Positions 50,757 through 59,706 of a stretch of 64,000 nucleotides of DNA are shown here, in pieces (positions within the stretch are counted from its first letter, which is position 1; every line of letters starts with the position of its first letter). The notes beneath the pieces were generated by a model. That model ran no database searches. It was not told where the DNA came from and saw only the letters and a list, made by a program, of their open reading frames with translations. The translations under genes and the position numbers were made by a program. Source of the DNA: Actinomycetes bacterium (GTDB lineage: Bacteria; Actinomycetota; Actinomycetes; Actinomycetales; Dermatophilaceae); contig JAKOPT010000027.1 of the NCBI GenBank assembly GCA_029778715.1, positions 1-64,000 of the forward strand, read 5' to 3'.

Positions 50757-52276
50757 GCGCGGCCCTCCTGACGGGCCACGGTGCCGCGGCGCGCGGCATA
50801 CGTGACCAGGAACGACAGCGCGAGGGCGAGCAGCACGCCGAGGTTGGCGTAGGCGAACGTGCCCTCCCAGTAGGGGGCGCCATCGCCCTCGGTGACGTAA
50901 TGCCCGAGGCCGAGGGGCTCGAGGAGGAAGCCCTGCCAGTTGTTCCACGAGGCGTCGGCGGCGAAGTTGTTGACGACCAGGCCCCAGCCGAGGATCGAGG
51001 TGACTATCATCGTGGCGATCGAGGTCCAGTCCCAGGCGCCGTAGCGGCCCGCGGGGTCGAAGAGCGCCTCCTCGTCGTAGTCGCGCCGCCGTAGGGCGAT
51101 GTCGGCGATCATGATGCCCGCCCACGAGGCGAGCGGCACGCCCAAGGTGATGAGGAAGGACTGGAACGGGTTGATGAAGTTCTGGGCGACGAAGACGACA
51201 TAGAACGTGCCGAGCGTGAGGATGACGCCGTCGACGAGGGCGGCCATCGGGCGGGGGACGCGCAGCCCGAGGGAGAGTAGGGTCAGCCCGGAGGAGTAGA
51301 TGCCGAGAACCGCGCCGGACACCAGGGCCAGGATCGCGGCGATGAGGAAGGGCACGAGGACCCAGGTGGGGAGCAGAGTGGCGAGCGTCCCGATGGGGTC
51401 GGCGCCGATCCCCTCCTTGACCTTGTCGTCGGAGCCGGCCAGGGCCAGGCCGTAACAGACGAGGAGCGACGGGGCCAGCGCCCCGCCGAAGGTGTTCCAC
51501 CCGACGATGGCCGCCCCGCTGGCGTCCCGGTGCTGGTATCGCGACCAGTCGGCGGCGATGTTGATCCAGCCCAGGCCGAAACCGGTCATCACCATGACCA
51601 ACGCCCCGATCATCGCGCCGATGCTGCCCGAGGGGATTGCGGCCAGCTTGGCGCCGTCGATGTGGCTCACGGTCAAGGCGACGTAGAGGATGGTGATCGC
51701 CCCGGTGATCCAGGTCAGCCACGACTGCATCCGCATGATGATGTGGTAGCCCGCGACCGAGGCCGAGACGATGAGGGCGGCGACGAGGATGGCCGCGACG
51801 ATCTTGGTCGCCGTTCCCCCGCCCCACCCGAGGCGCTCGAAGATCGTCGCCGTCGCGAGCACGGCCATGATGGCGAGGAACGTCTCCCAGCCGATGGAGA
51901 CCAGCCAGGAGATGACGCCGGGCACCTTCTGCCCGCGCACCCCGAATGCCGCCCGCGAGAGGATCATCGTCGGGGCCGACCCGCGCTTGCCGGCGATGGC
52001 GATCACCCCGCACAGGGCGAACGACACGACGACGCCGATGACGGTGACGACGAGCGCCTGGGCGAGGGAGATGCCGAAGCCGAGGACGAACGCGGCATAC
52101 GAAATGCCGAACACCGAGACGTTGGCGGCAAACCACGGCCAGAACAGGTCGCGGGGGCGAGCGGTGCGCTCGGCTTCGTCGATGATCTCGATGCCGGTGG
52201 TCTCGACGCCGAGGCGACGCACTTCACGCGCCGTGGGTGCCGAGGGTGAACCGGATGGAGCGGGTGGCGTGCTCAT
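50753..52276 (-). CDS. NCS1 (cytosine/purine permease) transporter
   Basis: Twelve-helix secondary transporter of 507 residues in the codB/NCS1 family, which brings in cytosine, purines, allantoin, hydantoins or thiamine with protons or sodium. Recognisable parts: WPWFAANVSVFGISYAAFVLGFGISL, SRAAFGVRGQKVPGVISWLVSIGWETFL and NIAADWSRYQHRDAS (substrate region). ATG 52276. First gene of a coupled operon with the isochorismatase-like hydrolase and the GNAT. The substrate is not readable. Confidence 0.9.
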   Translation of the reverse strand: MSTPPAPSGSPSAPTAREVRRLGVETTGIEIIDEAERTARPRDLFWPWFAANVSVFGISYAAFVLGFGISLAQALVVTVIGVVVSFALCGVIAIAGKRGSAPTMILSRAAFGVRGQKVPGVISWLVSIGWETFLAIMAVLATATIFERLGWGGGTATKIVAAILVAALIVSASVAGYHIIMRMQSWLTWITGAITILYVALTVSHIDGAKLAAIPSGSIGAMIGALVMVMTGFGLGWINIAADWSRYQHRDASGAAIVGWNTFGGALAPSLLVCYGLALAGSDDKVKEGIGADPIGTLATLLPTWVLVPFLIAAILALVSGAVLGIYSSGLTLLSLGLRVPRPMAALVDGVILTLGTFYVVFVAQNFINPFQSFLITLGVPLASWAGIMIADIALRRRDYDEEALFDPAGRYGAWDWTSIATMIVTSILGWGLVVNNFAADASWNNWQGFLLEPLGLGHYVTEGDGAPYWEGTFAYANLGVLLALALSFLVTYAARRGTVARQEGRA

Positions 52277-52354
52277 ATGGCGAGCATGGCAGATGCCACC
52301 GACAACGTCACTGACCCGGGGATGCTCCACTGGGACAGCGGCGCGGAACCACGG

Positions 52355-52546
52355 TCACCGTCGACCGGTCGCCCACTGCTCGTAGTCGTCCTCGTCCTCG
52401 TCCTCGTCGAACGGCTCGGACCAGGTCCGTCCGCCGGTCTGCGAGTGCAGTTCGCGCTCAAGCGCACTGAGGTCGGTGTTCGGGCTGTAGTACTTCAGCT
52501 CGCGAGCGACCTTCGTCTGCTTGGCCTTGGCTCGGCCGCGCCCCAT
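52355..52546 (-). CDS. DUF3073 protein
   Basis: 63-residue basic-then-acidic protein, GRGRAKAKQTKVARELKYYS followed by NTDLSALERELHSQ and an acidic tail FDEDEDEDDYEQWATGRR. This is the conserved actinobacterial DUF3073 pattern; the function is unknown. ATG 52546, with AAGGGGG upstream on the minus strand. Confidence 0.9.
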   Translation of the reverse strand: MGRGRAKAKQTKVARELKYYSPNTDLSALERELHSQTGGRTWSEPFDEDEDEDDYEQWATGRR

Positions 52547-52769
52547 GGCGTGACCCCCTTGGGGAATCTGCCGGTGGCGCATCGTGAGCATCGAGCGACC
52601 CGTCGAGATCCGGGGCCGGCTCGACTCCACGGAGGCCCCGGGAATCGTGTGTATGTCGTGGGGTCAACGCTACATCAGCCGCGCAACTTCCGTGACCCAC
52701 GCGCTCAGGACCTGGACGTATGCCGCGCCGCCGCCTCCCAGCCGCGGGCTCGCTCTCGCAGACGACCGG

Positions 52770-53420
52770 TCAGCCGGCCATGCCGGCGATCAGGTTGATC
52801 GTCGCCGCGACGATGACGGTGCCGAACAGGTAGGACAACCAGCTCTGCCGCAGCGCAATCCGGCGCACGGCCGTGGTGCGCAGGTCGGTGTCGGAGATGG
52901 CGAAGGACACACCGACGGCGAAGGCCATATAGAGGAAGTCGCTGTAGGCCGGCGGCCCGGGCATGTGAAAGTCGATACAGCCCTCTTCGGCGTTGTGCCA
53001 GTGCCGGGCATAGCGCAACCCGAACACCGTGTGGACGAGCACCCAGGCCGAGAACACCGTCGCCACCGCGACCCCCGCCTCGACCACGCTCGCCGTCTGG
53101 CTTGTGCCTTTGGTGAGCAGCATGAGCCCGACCCCGGCCAGGCTCGCCAGGGCCGAGGTGCCGAGCACGATGTCGGTGACCGAACGCCCCGGGTCGAGCC
53201 CGTCGGCATACGCCTCGGTCTGTTCGGGAGTGGCGCGCATCATGAGCCGGATCAGCGGCACGGCGAATCCCAGCGCGGTCACCGAGAACCCGACGAGGAC
53301 ATGCGCCACCCGTGACACCCCCGCGGGCAGTGGGACGAGTGCGGCGGCGATGCCGACGACGAGCGCGAGGCCGAGGCGCTTGGCCTTGTGCCAATCGTGG
53401 TGCGGAGTGAGGTGGGCCAC
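52770..53420 (-). CDS. DUF1345 membrane protein
   Basis: 216-residue membrane protein with five predicted helices. DUF1345 signatures: HVLVGFSVTALGFAVPLIRLMMRATPEQ, a central HTVFGLRYARHWHNAEEGCIDF and PAYSDFLYMAFAVGVSFAISDTDLRTTAVRRIALRQSWLSYLFGTVIVAATINL. The DTD and Arg positions are family-conserved; the function is unknown. GTG 53420 was chosen because longer forms would run into the start of the divergent fgd gene. The 223 bases between it and the DUF3073 gene hold nothing I can identify. Confidence 0.85.
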   Translation of the reverse strand: MAHLTPHHDWHKAKRLGLALVVGIAAALVPLPAGVSRVAHVLVGFSVTALGFAVPLIRLMMRATPEQTEAYADGLDPGRSVTDIVLGTSALASLAGVGLMLLTKGTSQTASVVEAGVAVATVFSAWVLVHTVFGLRYARHWHNAEEGCIDFHMPGPPAYSDFLYMAFAVGVSFAISDTDLRTTAVRRIALRQSWLSYLFGTVIVAATINLIAGMAG

Positions 53421-53479
53421 GTCGGCAGCGTATGCCGTCGCGTCCCTGGGTGCGGCCGGCGCACCGGTAGCGTCGGGCC

Positions 53480-54505
53480 ATGGCTCTCTCGATCGGCTAC
53501 AAAGCGAGCGCCGAGCAGTTCGCGCCCGCCGAGCTCGCGGCATACGCCATCCTCGCCGAGGAGGTCGGGCTGGATTGCGTCACCATCTCCGACCACTTCC
53601 AACCGTGGCGCCTGACCGGGGGGCACGCCCCGAGCGCCCTGACCTGGCTGCCTTTTGTTGCGGCCCGCACCGAGCGGGTCATGCTCGGCACCTCGGTGGT
53701 GACGCCGACGTTCCGCTACAACCCGGCGGTGATCGCCCAGGCGTTCGCGACGTTGGCGTTGCTCGCGCCGGGGCGGGTGTTCCTCGGGGTCGGGTCGGGG
53801 GAGGCGCTCAACGAGGCGGCGGTCGGAGCCTTGCCCGAGGGGGAGTGGCCGGCGTTCAAGGAGCGGTTCGCCCGGCTGCGGGAGGCGGTTTCGCTGATGC
53901 GGGCGCTGTGGACCCAGGAGTCGGTGACGTTCGAGGGCGAGTATTACCGCACGGTGGACGCGCGGGTCTTCGACCGCCCGCTCGACCCGGTGCCCGTCTA
54001 CGTCGCTGCCGGCGGCCCGATGGTGGCCCGGTATGCCGGTCGCGTGGGCGACGGGTTCATCTGCACCTCGGGCAAGGGACGGGAGCTGTATGCCGACCAG
54101 TTGCTGCCCGCGGTCGCCGAGGGCCGCGCTCGTTCCGGGCGGGTCGGCGAACCGATCGCGCGCATGATCGAGATCAAACTGTCGTGGGACCCGGACCCCG
54201 AGTTGGCGTTGGCGAACACGCGCTTCTGGGCGCCGCTGTCGTTGAGCGCCGAGCAGAAGCACTCAATCCATTCGCCGCGCGAGATGGAACAGGCCGCCGA
54301 TGCCCTGCCGATCGAGACGGTGGCGCGGCGCTGGATCGTGGCGTCGCGGCCCGAGGAGGTGGTGGAGGCCGTGCGCTTCTACACCGATCTGGGGTTCGAC
54401 CACCTGGTGTTGCACGGGCCCGGGCACGACCAGGAGCGGTTCCTGCGGACCCTGGCCGAACAGGTGCTGCCCGGCCTGCGCGAACTGGTCCCGGCCGCCG
54501 GGTGA
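53480..54505 (+). CDS. fgd: F420-dependent glucose-6-phosphate dehydrogenase
   Basis: 341-residue luciferase-like TIM-barrel enzyme that oxidises glucose 6-phosphate and reduces coenzyme F420. Typical Fgd blocks are nearly unbroken: [16 protein letters not shown] [37 protein letters not shown] (catalytic His and Trp), [41 protein letters not shown] (catalytic Glu), [11 protein letters not shown] and [15 protein letters not shown]. Length matches mycobacterial Fgd1. It shows that this organism makes F420. ATG 53480; followed by the R5 palindrome. Confidence 0.95.
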   Translation: MALSIGYKASAEQFAPAELAAYAILAEEVGLDCVTISDHFQPWRLTGGHAPSALTWLPFVAARTERVMLGTSVVTPTFRYNPAVIAQAFATLALLAPGRVFLGVGSGEALNEAAVGALPEGEWPAFKERFARLREAVSLMRALWTQESVTFEGEYYRTVDARVFDRPLDPVPVYVAAGGPMVARYAGRVGDGFICTSGKGRELYADQLLPAVAEGRARSGRVGEPIARMIEIKLSWDPDPELALANTRFWAPLSLSAEQKHSIHSPREMEQAADALPIETVARRWIVASRPEEVVEAVRFYTDLGFDHLVLHGPGHDQERFLRTLAEQVLPGLRELVPAAG

Positions 54506-54508
54506 GCG

Positions 54509-54558
54509 CTTGGCTGCAGCGTGGTGGTCGTCGGGACGACCACCACGCTGCAGCCAAG
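54509..54558. terminator. R5: 24-bp perfect palindrome after fgd
   Basis: CTTGGCTGCAGCGTGG then TGGTCGTC (54509-54532), two-base loop, and exact complement 54535-54558. GAGCG/CGCTC outside can extend the stem. It starts four bases after the fgd stop. A degenerate copy lies at 10311-10343. Confidence 0.8.
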
Positions 54559-54672
54559 GCCGCTCAGCCCTGCTGCCCTGTGCCGCCTGGCTAGCGCGCT
54601 GGGTGTTGTAGGTCGGCTTCCGGCGCGGGACTCGGGTACGTGTCTGCGTTCGATCGTGTTCGTGGGTCCTGC

Positions 54673-54798
54673 CGAGTGAGCCTTGTGCAGGGTGGGACGC
54701 AGGTGGTCTCTGGGGCGTGCCCTCGAGGGCCAGTGCCACACCTCATGCAGGCTCCCCTGCCAAAGGTGTTGTGATCACCCCGCCTATTGCACGGTAGG
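54673..54798 (-). repeat. R2 repeat, inverted copy f
   Basis: Full-length R2 unit on the minus strand (CTACCGTGCAATAG at its left end in its own orientation). It lies in the 446 gene-free bases between fgd and the YceI gene, 115 bases from the R5 palindrome. Confidence 0.82.
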
Positions 54799-54840
54799 CC
54801 GCGGTATCTCGGGTGCTCACGCCACTCGCGTCGGCCCTCG

Positions 54841-54870
54841 GTGATCGCCCCCCGCGTACTGCACGGTAGC
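54841..54870 (-). repeat. R2 repeat, inverted fragment g
   Basis: Only the first 30 bases of R2 (CTACCGTGCAGTA to GGCGATCAC in its own orientation) remain. It adjoins copy f in the same orientation, mirroring the tandem organisation at 15941-16316. Confidence 0.7.
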
Positions 54871-54951
54871 CCGCGGCATACGCCGTCGGGACGTCTCACG
54901 GAGCGGAGCAAGCCGCCGCGTGCCACCTGGCCGACGGCAGTTGCACCTGGG

Positions 54952-55497
54952 TCAAGACTGCTTGACGGCGCTGAGGTCGAGGATCAGTTTGATCTTTTTG
55001 GACACGAGCACCCCGCCGGTCTCGAGAGCGGCGTTCCACGTCAAGCCCCACTCCCCGCGCTCGACATCGGTCGAGGCGGAGAAGCCGATCCGGTCATGAC
55101 CGAACGGGTCGGTTGCCGCACCCTCGAACTCGACATCCAGGCTCACCGGGCGGGTGATGCCCTTGATCGTCAGATGCCCATCGAGGACGAACTCGTGCCC
55201 GTCGACGTCCCGCAGGCCGGTCGAGACGAACGCGATGTCGGGGTAGGTGTCGGCGTCGAAGAAGTCGCCGGAGCGCAGGTGCTCGTCGCGGTCGGCGCTG
55301 CCGGTGTCCACCGAGGCGACAGCCATAGTCGCGCTCGCCGTCGAGTCGGCGAAGTCCTCGGCGACCGTGATCGTGCCCGCGAGGCCCCGGAAGTAGCCGC
55401 GGACCTTGGTCACCATCGCGTGCCGAGCGACGAACCCGACCTCGGAGTGGCTCGGGTCGAGGGCGTAGGTGCCGGGAGTGATGTCGATGCTGCTCAT
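54952..55497 (-). CDS. YceI family lipocalin-like protein
   Basis: 181 residues forming a YceI-type lipocalin barrel. Motifs: GTYALDPSHSEVGFVARHAMVTKVRGYF, ASVDTGSADRDEHLRSGDFFDADTYPDI, LTIKGITRPVSLDVEF and a final GVLVSKKIKLILDLSAV. Family members bind isoprenoids or other amphiphiles. No signal peptide, so it is cytosolic, as in many actinobacteria. ATG 55497 preceded by AGGAGG. Confidence 0.92.
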   Translation of the reverse strand: MSSIDITPGTYALDPSHSEVGFVARHAMVTKVRGYFRGLAGTITVAEDFADSTASATMAVASVDTGSADRDEHLRSGDFFDADTYPDIAFVSTGLRDVDGHEFVLDGHLTIKGITRPVSLDVEFEGAATDPFGHDRIGFSASTDVERGEWGLTWNAALETGGVLVSKKIKLILDLSAVKQS

Positions 55498-55704
55498 GAG
55501 GTGCCTCCTGAGTCGGGGTAGGTCAGCCAGTCAGTCGCTGAGTCCAGTGTGCCGCTGAGTTCGGGATGTCGCTCGGCCCAAGAGAGCAGGAGATTCAATG
55601 GGAAGGAGCCTGGGGTCATCGCCAGCGGACGTCGGCCGGGCCCGCGCGTGTGAGAGTGCCGACGAATCGCCGCCGTCGCCCGTCCCGACAGTTATCGTCC
55701 GCCT

Positions 55705-56847
55705 ATGGGTGTACCCGCAGGCCCCTTGGCCGGTCTTCGTGTCGTCGAACTCGCCGGGATCGGCCCGGCCCCGTATGCCGCGCTGCTCCTCGCCGAACTC
55801 GGTGCCGACGTCGTGCGCATCGACCGACCACCCTCGGCCCCCGGAGCGCTCGTCGGCGTCACCGGCCTGGACCGTTCCCGCCCGAGTGTGGCGGTCGACC
55901 TCAAGCACCCCGACGGGCCGGAGGTCGTGGCCCGCCTCACCGACGGGGCCGACGTCTTCCTGGAGGGTTTCCGTCCCGGCGTCGCCGAGCGCCTCGGCCT
56001 CGGTCCCGACGTCTTGTGCGCCCGCAACCCCCGCCTCATCTACGGCCGGATGACCGGCTGGGGTCAGGACGGGCCGTGGGCGCCGCGCGCTGGGCACGAC
56101 ATTGCGTATGCCGCGGTCACCGGTGCGCTCCACCTCGTCGGCCCGCCGAGCCACCCGACGATCCCCGTCAACGTCCTCGCCGACATGGGCGGCGGGACCC
56201 TCTTCCTCCTCGTCGGGGTGCTCGCGGCCTTGCAAGCGCGGCATACGACCGGGGAAGGCCAAGTGGTCGACGCGGCCATGGTCGACGGGGCAGCTTCCCT
56301 CGTCACCATGATCTACGGCATGCTCAACGCCGGCATCTGGCGGGACGAGCGCGGCGTCAACCTCCTCGACGGGGGCGCCCCCTTCTACGACACCTACCCG
56401 TGCGCCGACGGGAAGTTCCTCGCCGTCGGGTGCCTCGAACCCCAGTTCTACGCGCAGTTCCAGCGCATCGCCGGCGTCGAACTCGAAGGTGGCGAGTACG
56501 ACGAGGAGCACTGGCCCGCCCACCGCGAGACCATCGCCGCGGCCCTGGCCACCCGGACCCGCGACGAATGGGCCGCCCTCTTCGACGGCACCGACGCGTG
56601 CGTGGCCCCCGTCCTGTCCCTCGCCGAGGCCCCGCACCACCGGCACCTGCAGGCCCGCGGCACCTTCGTCGACACCCCGACCGGGCCGGTGCCCCGGGTG
56701 GCGCCGCGCTTCTCGGCCACTCCCGGGCTCGACCCGACGCCGGGACGCAGCGCGGGCGCCGACACCACGGCATACCTCACCACTCACGGGTTCACCCAGG
56801 CCGAGGTCGAGGCGTTCCTCGGCAGCGGCGCCATCGCCCAAGGCTGA
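55705..56847 (+). CDS. CaiB/BaiF CoA-transferase family, alpha-methylacyl-CoA racemase-like
   Basis: 380 residues. Class III CoA-transferase fold with LAGLRVVELAGIGPAPYAALLLAELGADVVRID and SVAVDLKHPDG. The racemase-type catalytic residues of the mycobacterial MCR are all found: His in RAGHDIAYAAVTG, Asp in VLADMGGGTLFLLVG and Glu in VGCLEPQFYAQF. It therefore more probably racemises 2-methylacyl-CoA than transfers CoA. ATG 55705. It precedes the lipid acyltransferase operon. Confidence 0.88.
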   Translation: MGVPAGPLAGLRVVELAGIGPAPYAALLLAELGADVVRIDRPPSAPGALVGVTGLDRSRPSVAVDLKHPDGPEVVARLTDGADVFLEGFRPGVAERLGLGPDVLCARNPRLIYGRMTGWGQDGPWAPRAGHDIAYAAVTGALHLVGPPSHPTIPVNVLADMGGGTLFLLVGVLAALQARHTTGEGQVVDAAMVDGAASLVTMIYGMLNAGIWRDERGVNLLDGGAPFYDTYPCADGKFLAVGCLEPQFYAQFQRIAGVELEGGEYDEEHWPAHRETIAAALATRTRDEWAALFDGTDACVAPVLSLAEAPHHRHLQARGTFVDTPTGPVPRVAPRFSATPGLDPTPGRSAGADTTAYLTTHGFTQAEVEAFLGSGAIAQG

Positions 56848-56941
56848 CCCGATCGGGCGCAGCGGCGGTCGGGGGCTGGGCAGAGCGCGGCCGGGGCATT
56901 AGGGTCGGGATTCCCAAGCCCCCACCGACGCGAGCCTGCCG

Positions 56942-58189
56942 ATGCCTCCCACCCGCCTGACCCCCGAGGACCGCGTCCTGCTGCGCAGCGACCGAGACCC
57001 GCGCGCCCGGGTGACGACCGGTGGGATCGCGCTGCTCAGCGGCCCGGCCGACGCCGCGCTGCTCCGCAGCCGGCTCGACCGGGCCAGCCGCACCCTCCCG
57101 ATCCTGCGGGCCCGGGTCGTCGAGCCGGTCCTCGCCACGACCGAGCCGCGCTGGATCATCGACCCGGACTTCGACCTCGACCACCACGTGCGCCGGATCG
57201 CCCTCCCGGCGCCCGCCGACCACGCCCAACTCCTCACCCTCGCCGAACAGATCATCGGCGCCGCCCTCGACCCCTCACGCCCCCTGTGGACCCTCACCCT
57301 CATCGAGGGGGTCGGTTCGGGTGCGGCGCTCGTCGCGGCGGCCTCGCCGTTGCTGCGGACGGAGACTGGGCCGATCGACCTGCTCGACCTGGCCCTGGAC
57401 CGGTCCGCCGATGGGCGTCCGCTGCCGGCTCGCCCGGTGCCGACCGACCTCCAACCCCTCGAACTGGCCCAGATCGGCCTCCACGAGTTGCCGCTGCGCA
57501 TGCTTGCCCTGGCCGCCGGTGGGGTGCAGAGCGCGGCCGGGCTGGCGATCCGGGTCGCCACCAACCCGGGCCGGGTCGTTGACGAGGCCGCCGCCGTCGT
57601 CGCGCCCCCGCCGCCGCGGCGGGGTTCGCCGTTGCTGGCCCGCCGGAGCGCGTCCCGGGCCCTGATCACCCTCCGGTTGCCGTGGCCGGGCACCGAGCCC
57701 GGTGCCGCGCGCAGCGCCGAACGCGCCCACATCTCATGCGTGCGCGCCGGGCTGTTGCGCTACCACGACGAACTCGGGCTGCCGCGACGCTCGCTCGAAT
57801 TCGTCGCGGCCCGCACCCCCGCCGGCATCGCTCGCGCCCTCGCCCCGGCCCACGACCGGGTCGCCATGCTCGGCCGGCTCGTCCCGTTGCTCCCCGACGG
57901 GGTCATCGATGCGGTCGCCCGGCCGGCGCGCGGGGCCGACGTCGCCGTCAGTCACCGCAGCGGCACGCTCGCCGGGTCCCTCGGCCGGGCCAGGGTGCGG
58001 GAGCGGTATGCCGTGGGGCCGGTTCCCGGCAACGCCGTCACCTCGGTGGCGCTCTCGACGGAGAGCACCCTGTTCGTCGCGGTGCGTTACGACACGGCGG
58101 CGGTGCGCGACGGCATACGGTTGGCACGTTGTCTCACCGAAGGGTTCGCGGACGTGGTGGATTCGACATCGACGAGGACGTCGGCATGA
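56942..58189 (+). CDS. Degenerate WS/DGAT-like acyltransferase
   Basis: 415 residues related to the wax-ester synthase/diacylglycerol acyltransferase family: MPPTRLTPEDRVLLRSD, LPILRARVVEP, PRWIIDPDFDLDHHVRRIALPAP, DPSRPLWTLTLIEGV and a C-terminal SVALSTESTLFVAVRYD. Where the family has the catalytic HHxxxDG, this protein has AAASPLLRTETG, so both His and the Asp are missing; it is also shorter than usual. Enzymatic activity is therefore unlikely and a structural or regulatory role is possible. Its stop overlaps the HAD-PlsC gene (ATGA). The same order of genes (WS-like, HAD-PlsC, PlsB) is known in Mycobacterium tuberculosis. Confidence 0.78.
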   Translation: MPPTRLTPEDRVLLRSDRDPRARVTTGGIALLSGPADAALLRSRLDRASRTLPILRARVVEPVLATTEPRWIIDPDFDLDHHVRRIALPAPADHAQLLTLAEQIIGAALDPSRPLWTLTLIEGVGSGAALVAAASPLLRTETGPIDLLDLALDRSADGRPLPARPVPTDLQPLELAQIGLHELPLRMLALAAGGVQSAAGLAIRVATNPGRVVDEAAAVVAPPPPRRGSPLLARRSASRALITLRLPWPGTEPGAARSAERAHISCVRAGLLRYHDELGLPRRSLEFVAARTPAGIARALAPAHDRVAMLGRLVPLLPDGVIDAVARPARGADVAVSHRSGTLAGSLGRARVRERYAVGPVPGNAVTSVALSTESTLFVAVRYDTAAVRDGIRLARCLTEGFADVVDSTSTRTSA

Positions 58190-59706
58190 GCGGCGAGCGG
58201 GTGCGCAGCGGCCGGGGATCGCAGTCTGCGGGTTCGATCGCCGAGGTGCTCGCCTCCCCGGCGGGCCCCCAGGTGGCGGCTTACTTCGACCTTGACGGCA
58301 CCCTCGTCGCGGGGTTCACCGCCCTCGTCCACTCCAAACACCAACTCCTGTCCCGCGAGGTGGGGGCCGCGGAGGCGTTGCGGCTGATCTCGACGGCCAT
58401 CGACTTCCAACTGGGCCGCGCCGGGTTCGACAAACTCATCACCGGCGGCGCCATGGCTCTTCAGGGCCAGTTGTTGAGCGACCTCGACGCGTTGGGGGAG
58501 AAGATCTTTCGCGCCGACATCGCCGACCTGCTCTACCCCGAGACCCGCGCGCTCGTGCGCGCCCACCAGGCCCGCGACCACACGGTCGTCCTGTGCAGTT
58601 CGGCGACCTCGATCCAGGTCGAGCCGGTCGCGGCCTACCTCGGGGTCGAGGAAGTCGTCTGCAACCGGTTCGTCACCGACGACGAGGGACGGGTCACCGG
58701 CGAGGTCGTCGCCCCCATCATCTGGGGCGAAGGCAAGGCCACTGCGGCCCAGCGCTATTCGGATGAGCACGGGCTCGACCTGGAGCACGCCTGGTTCTAC
58801 GCCGACGGCGACGAGGACGTCGCCTTGATGCACCTCGTCGGGCATCCACGGCCCACCAACCCGGGCCCGCACATGACCAAGGTCGCCCAGCGCCGGGGCT
58901 GGCCGATCGCGCGCTATTCGAGCCGGGGCGGCTCAAGCGTCGGGGGGCTGGTGCGGGCCGCGATGGGGCTCGGGGTCCTCGGCCCGATCACCGCCCTGGG
59001 CACCGCCCGGGCCATGTTGAGCCGCGACAAGCGCAAGGGCCTCAACGTCCTCACCGCGACCTGGCCGGGGCTCTACCTCGAGATGCACGGCGTCCGCGTC
59101 TACGTCATCGGCGGCGCCAACGCCGACGCCCAACGCCCCGCCGTGTTCCTCTTCAACCACCGCAACCAGTTCGACGCCTTCATGGCCGCCGCTGTCGTCC
59201 GCGACAACTTCACCGCGGTGGCGAAGAAGGAACTGAAGATGCACCCGCTCTTCGGCACGTTCGGGCGGCTCATGGACATGGCCTTCATCGACCGCGCCGA
59301 CAGCGCCTCAGCGGTGGACTCGATGCGCGAGATCGAGGCCCTGGCGGCCCAGGGGTTGTCGATCATCATCGCCCCCGAGGGCACCCGCCTGGACACCCAC
59401 GAGGTCGGCGAGTTCAAGAAGGGCGCCTTCATCATGGCGATGTCGGCCGGGCTGCCGGTCGTGCCCATCGTCATCCGCAACGCCGACGACGTCGCCGGCC
59501 GCGACTCCCTGACGCTGCACTCCGGTGACATCGACGTCGCCGTGCTCCCGCCCATCGACGTGTCGGCCTGGGACCGGGACGCCCTCGACGACCACATCGA
59601 GCAGGTGCGGGCGGCATATCTCGACCTGCTCGCCGACTGGCCCGAGAGCGAGGACGACCCGCGGTTGCAACCCGCCGATCCGGCCGACGAGGAGGCGGGC
59701 CGGTGA
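58186..59706 (+). CDS. plsC: HAD-IB phosphatase / PlsC acyltransferase fusion
   Basis: 506 residues. Residues 30-240 form a HAD-IB hydrolase: YFDLDGTLVAGF (nucleophile and acid Asp), VLCSSATSIQVEPVA and FYADGDEDVALMHLVG. Residues 285-480 form a PlsC domain: LFNHRNQFDAFMAA (HX4D) and IIIAPEGTRLDTHEVGEFKKG. The combination would make and possibly dephosphorylate phosphatidate-type lipids. It overlaps both neighbours by four bases, so it is in one translationally coupled operon with the WS-like gene and plsB. It corresponds to mycobacterial Rv2483c-type proteins by architecture. Confidence 0.9.
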   Translation: MSGERVRSGRGSQSAGSIAEVLASPAGPQVAAYFDLDGTLVAGFTALVHSKHQLLSREVGAAEALRLISTAIDFQLGRAGFDKLITGGAMALQGQLLSDLDALGEKIFRADIADLLYPETRALVRAHQARDHTVVLCSSATSIQVEPVAAYLGVEEVVCNRFVTDDEGRVTGEVVAPIIWGEGKATAAQRYSDEHGLDLEHAWFYADGDEDVALMHLVGHPRPTNPGPHMTKVAQRRGWPIARYSSRGGSSVGGLVRAAMGLGVLGPITALGTARAMLSRDKRKGLNVLTATWPGLYLEMHGVRVYVIGGANADAQRPAVFLFNHRNQFDAFMAAAVVRDNFTAVAKKELKMHPLFGTFGRLMDMAFIDRADSASAVDSMREIEALAAQGLSIIIAPEGTRLDTHEVGEFKKGAFIMAMSAGLPVVPIVIRNADDVAGRDSLTLHSGDIDVAVLPPIDVSAWDRDALDDHIEQVRAAYLDLLADWPESEDDPRLQPADPADEEAGR

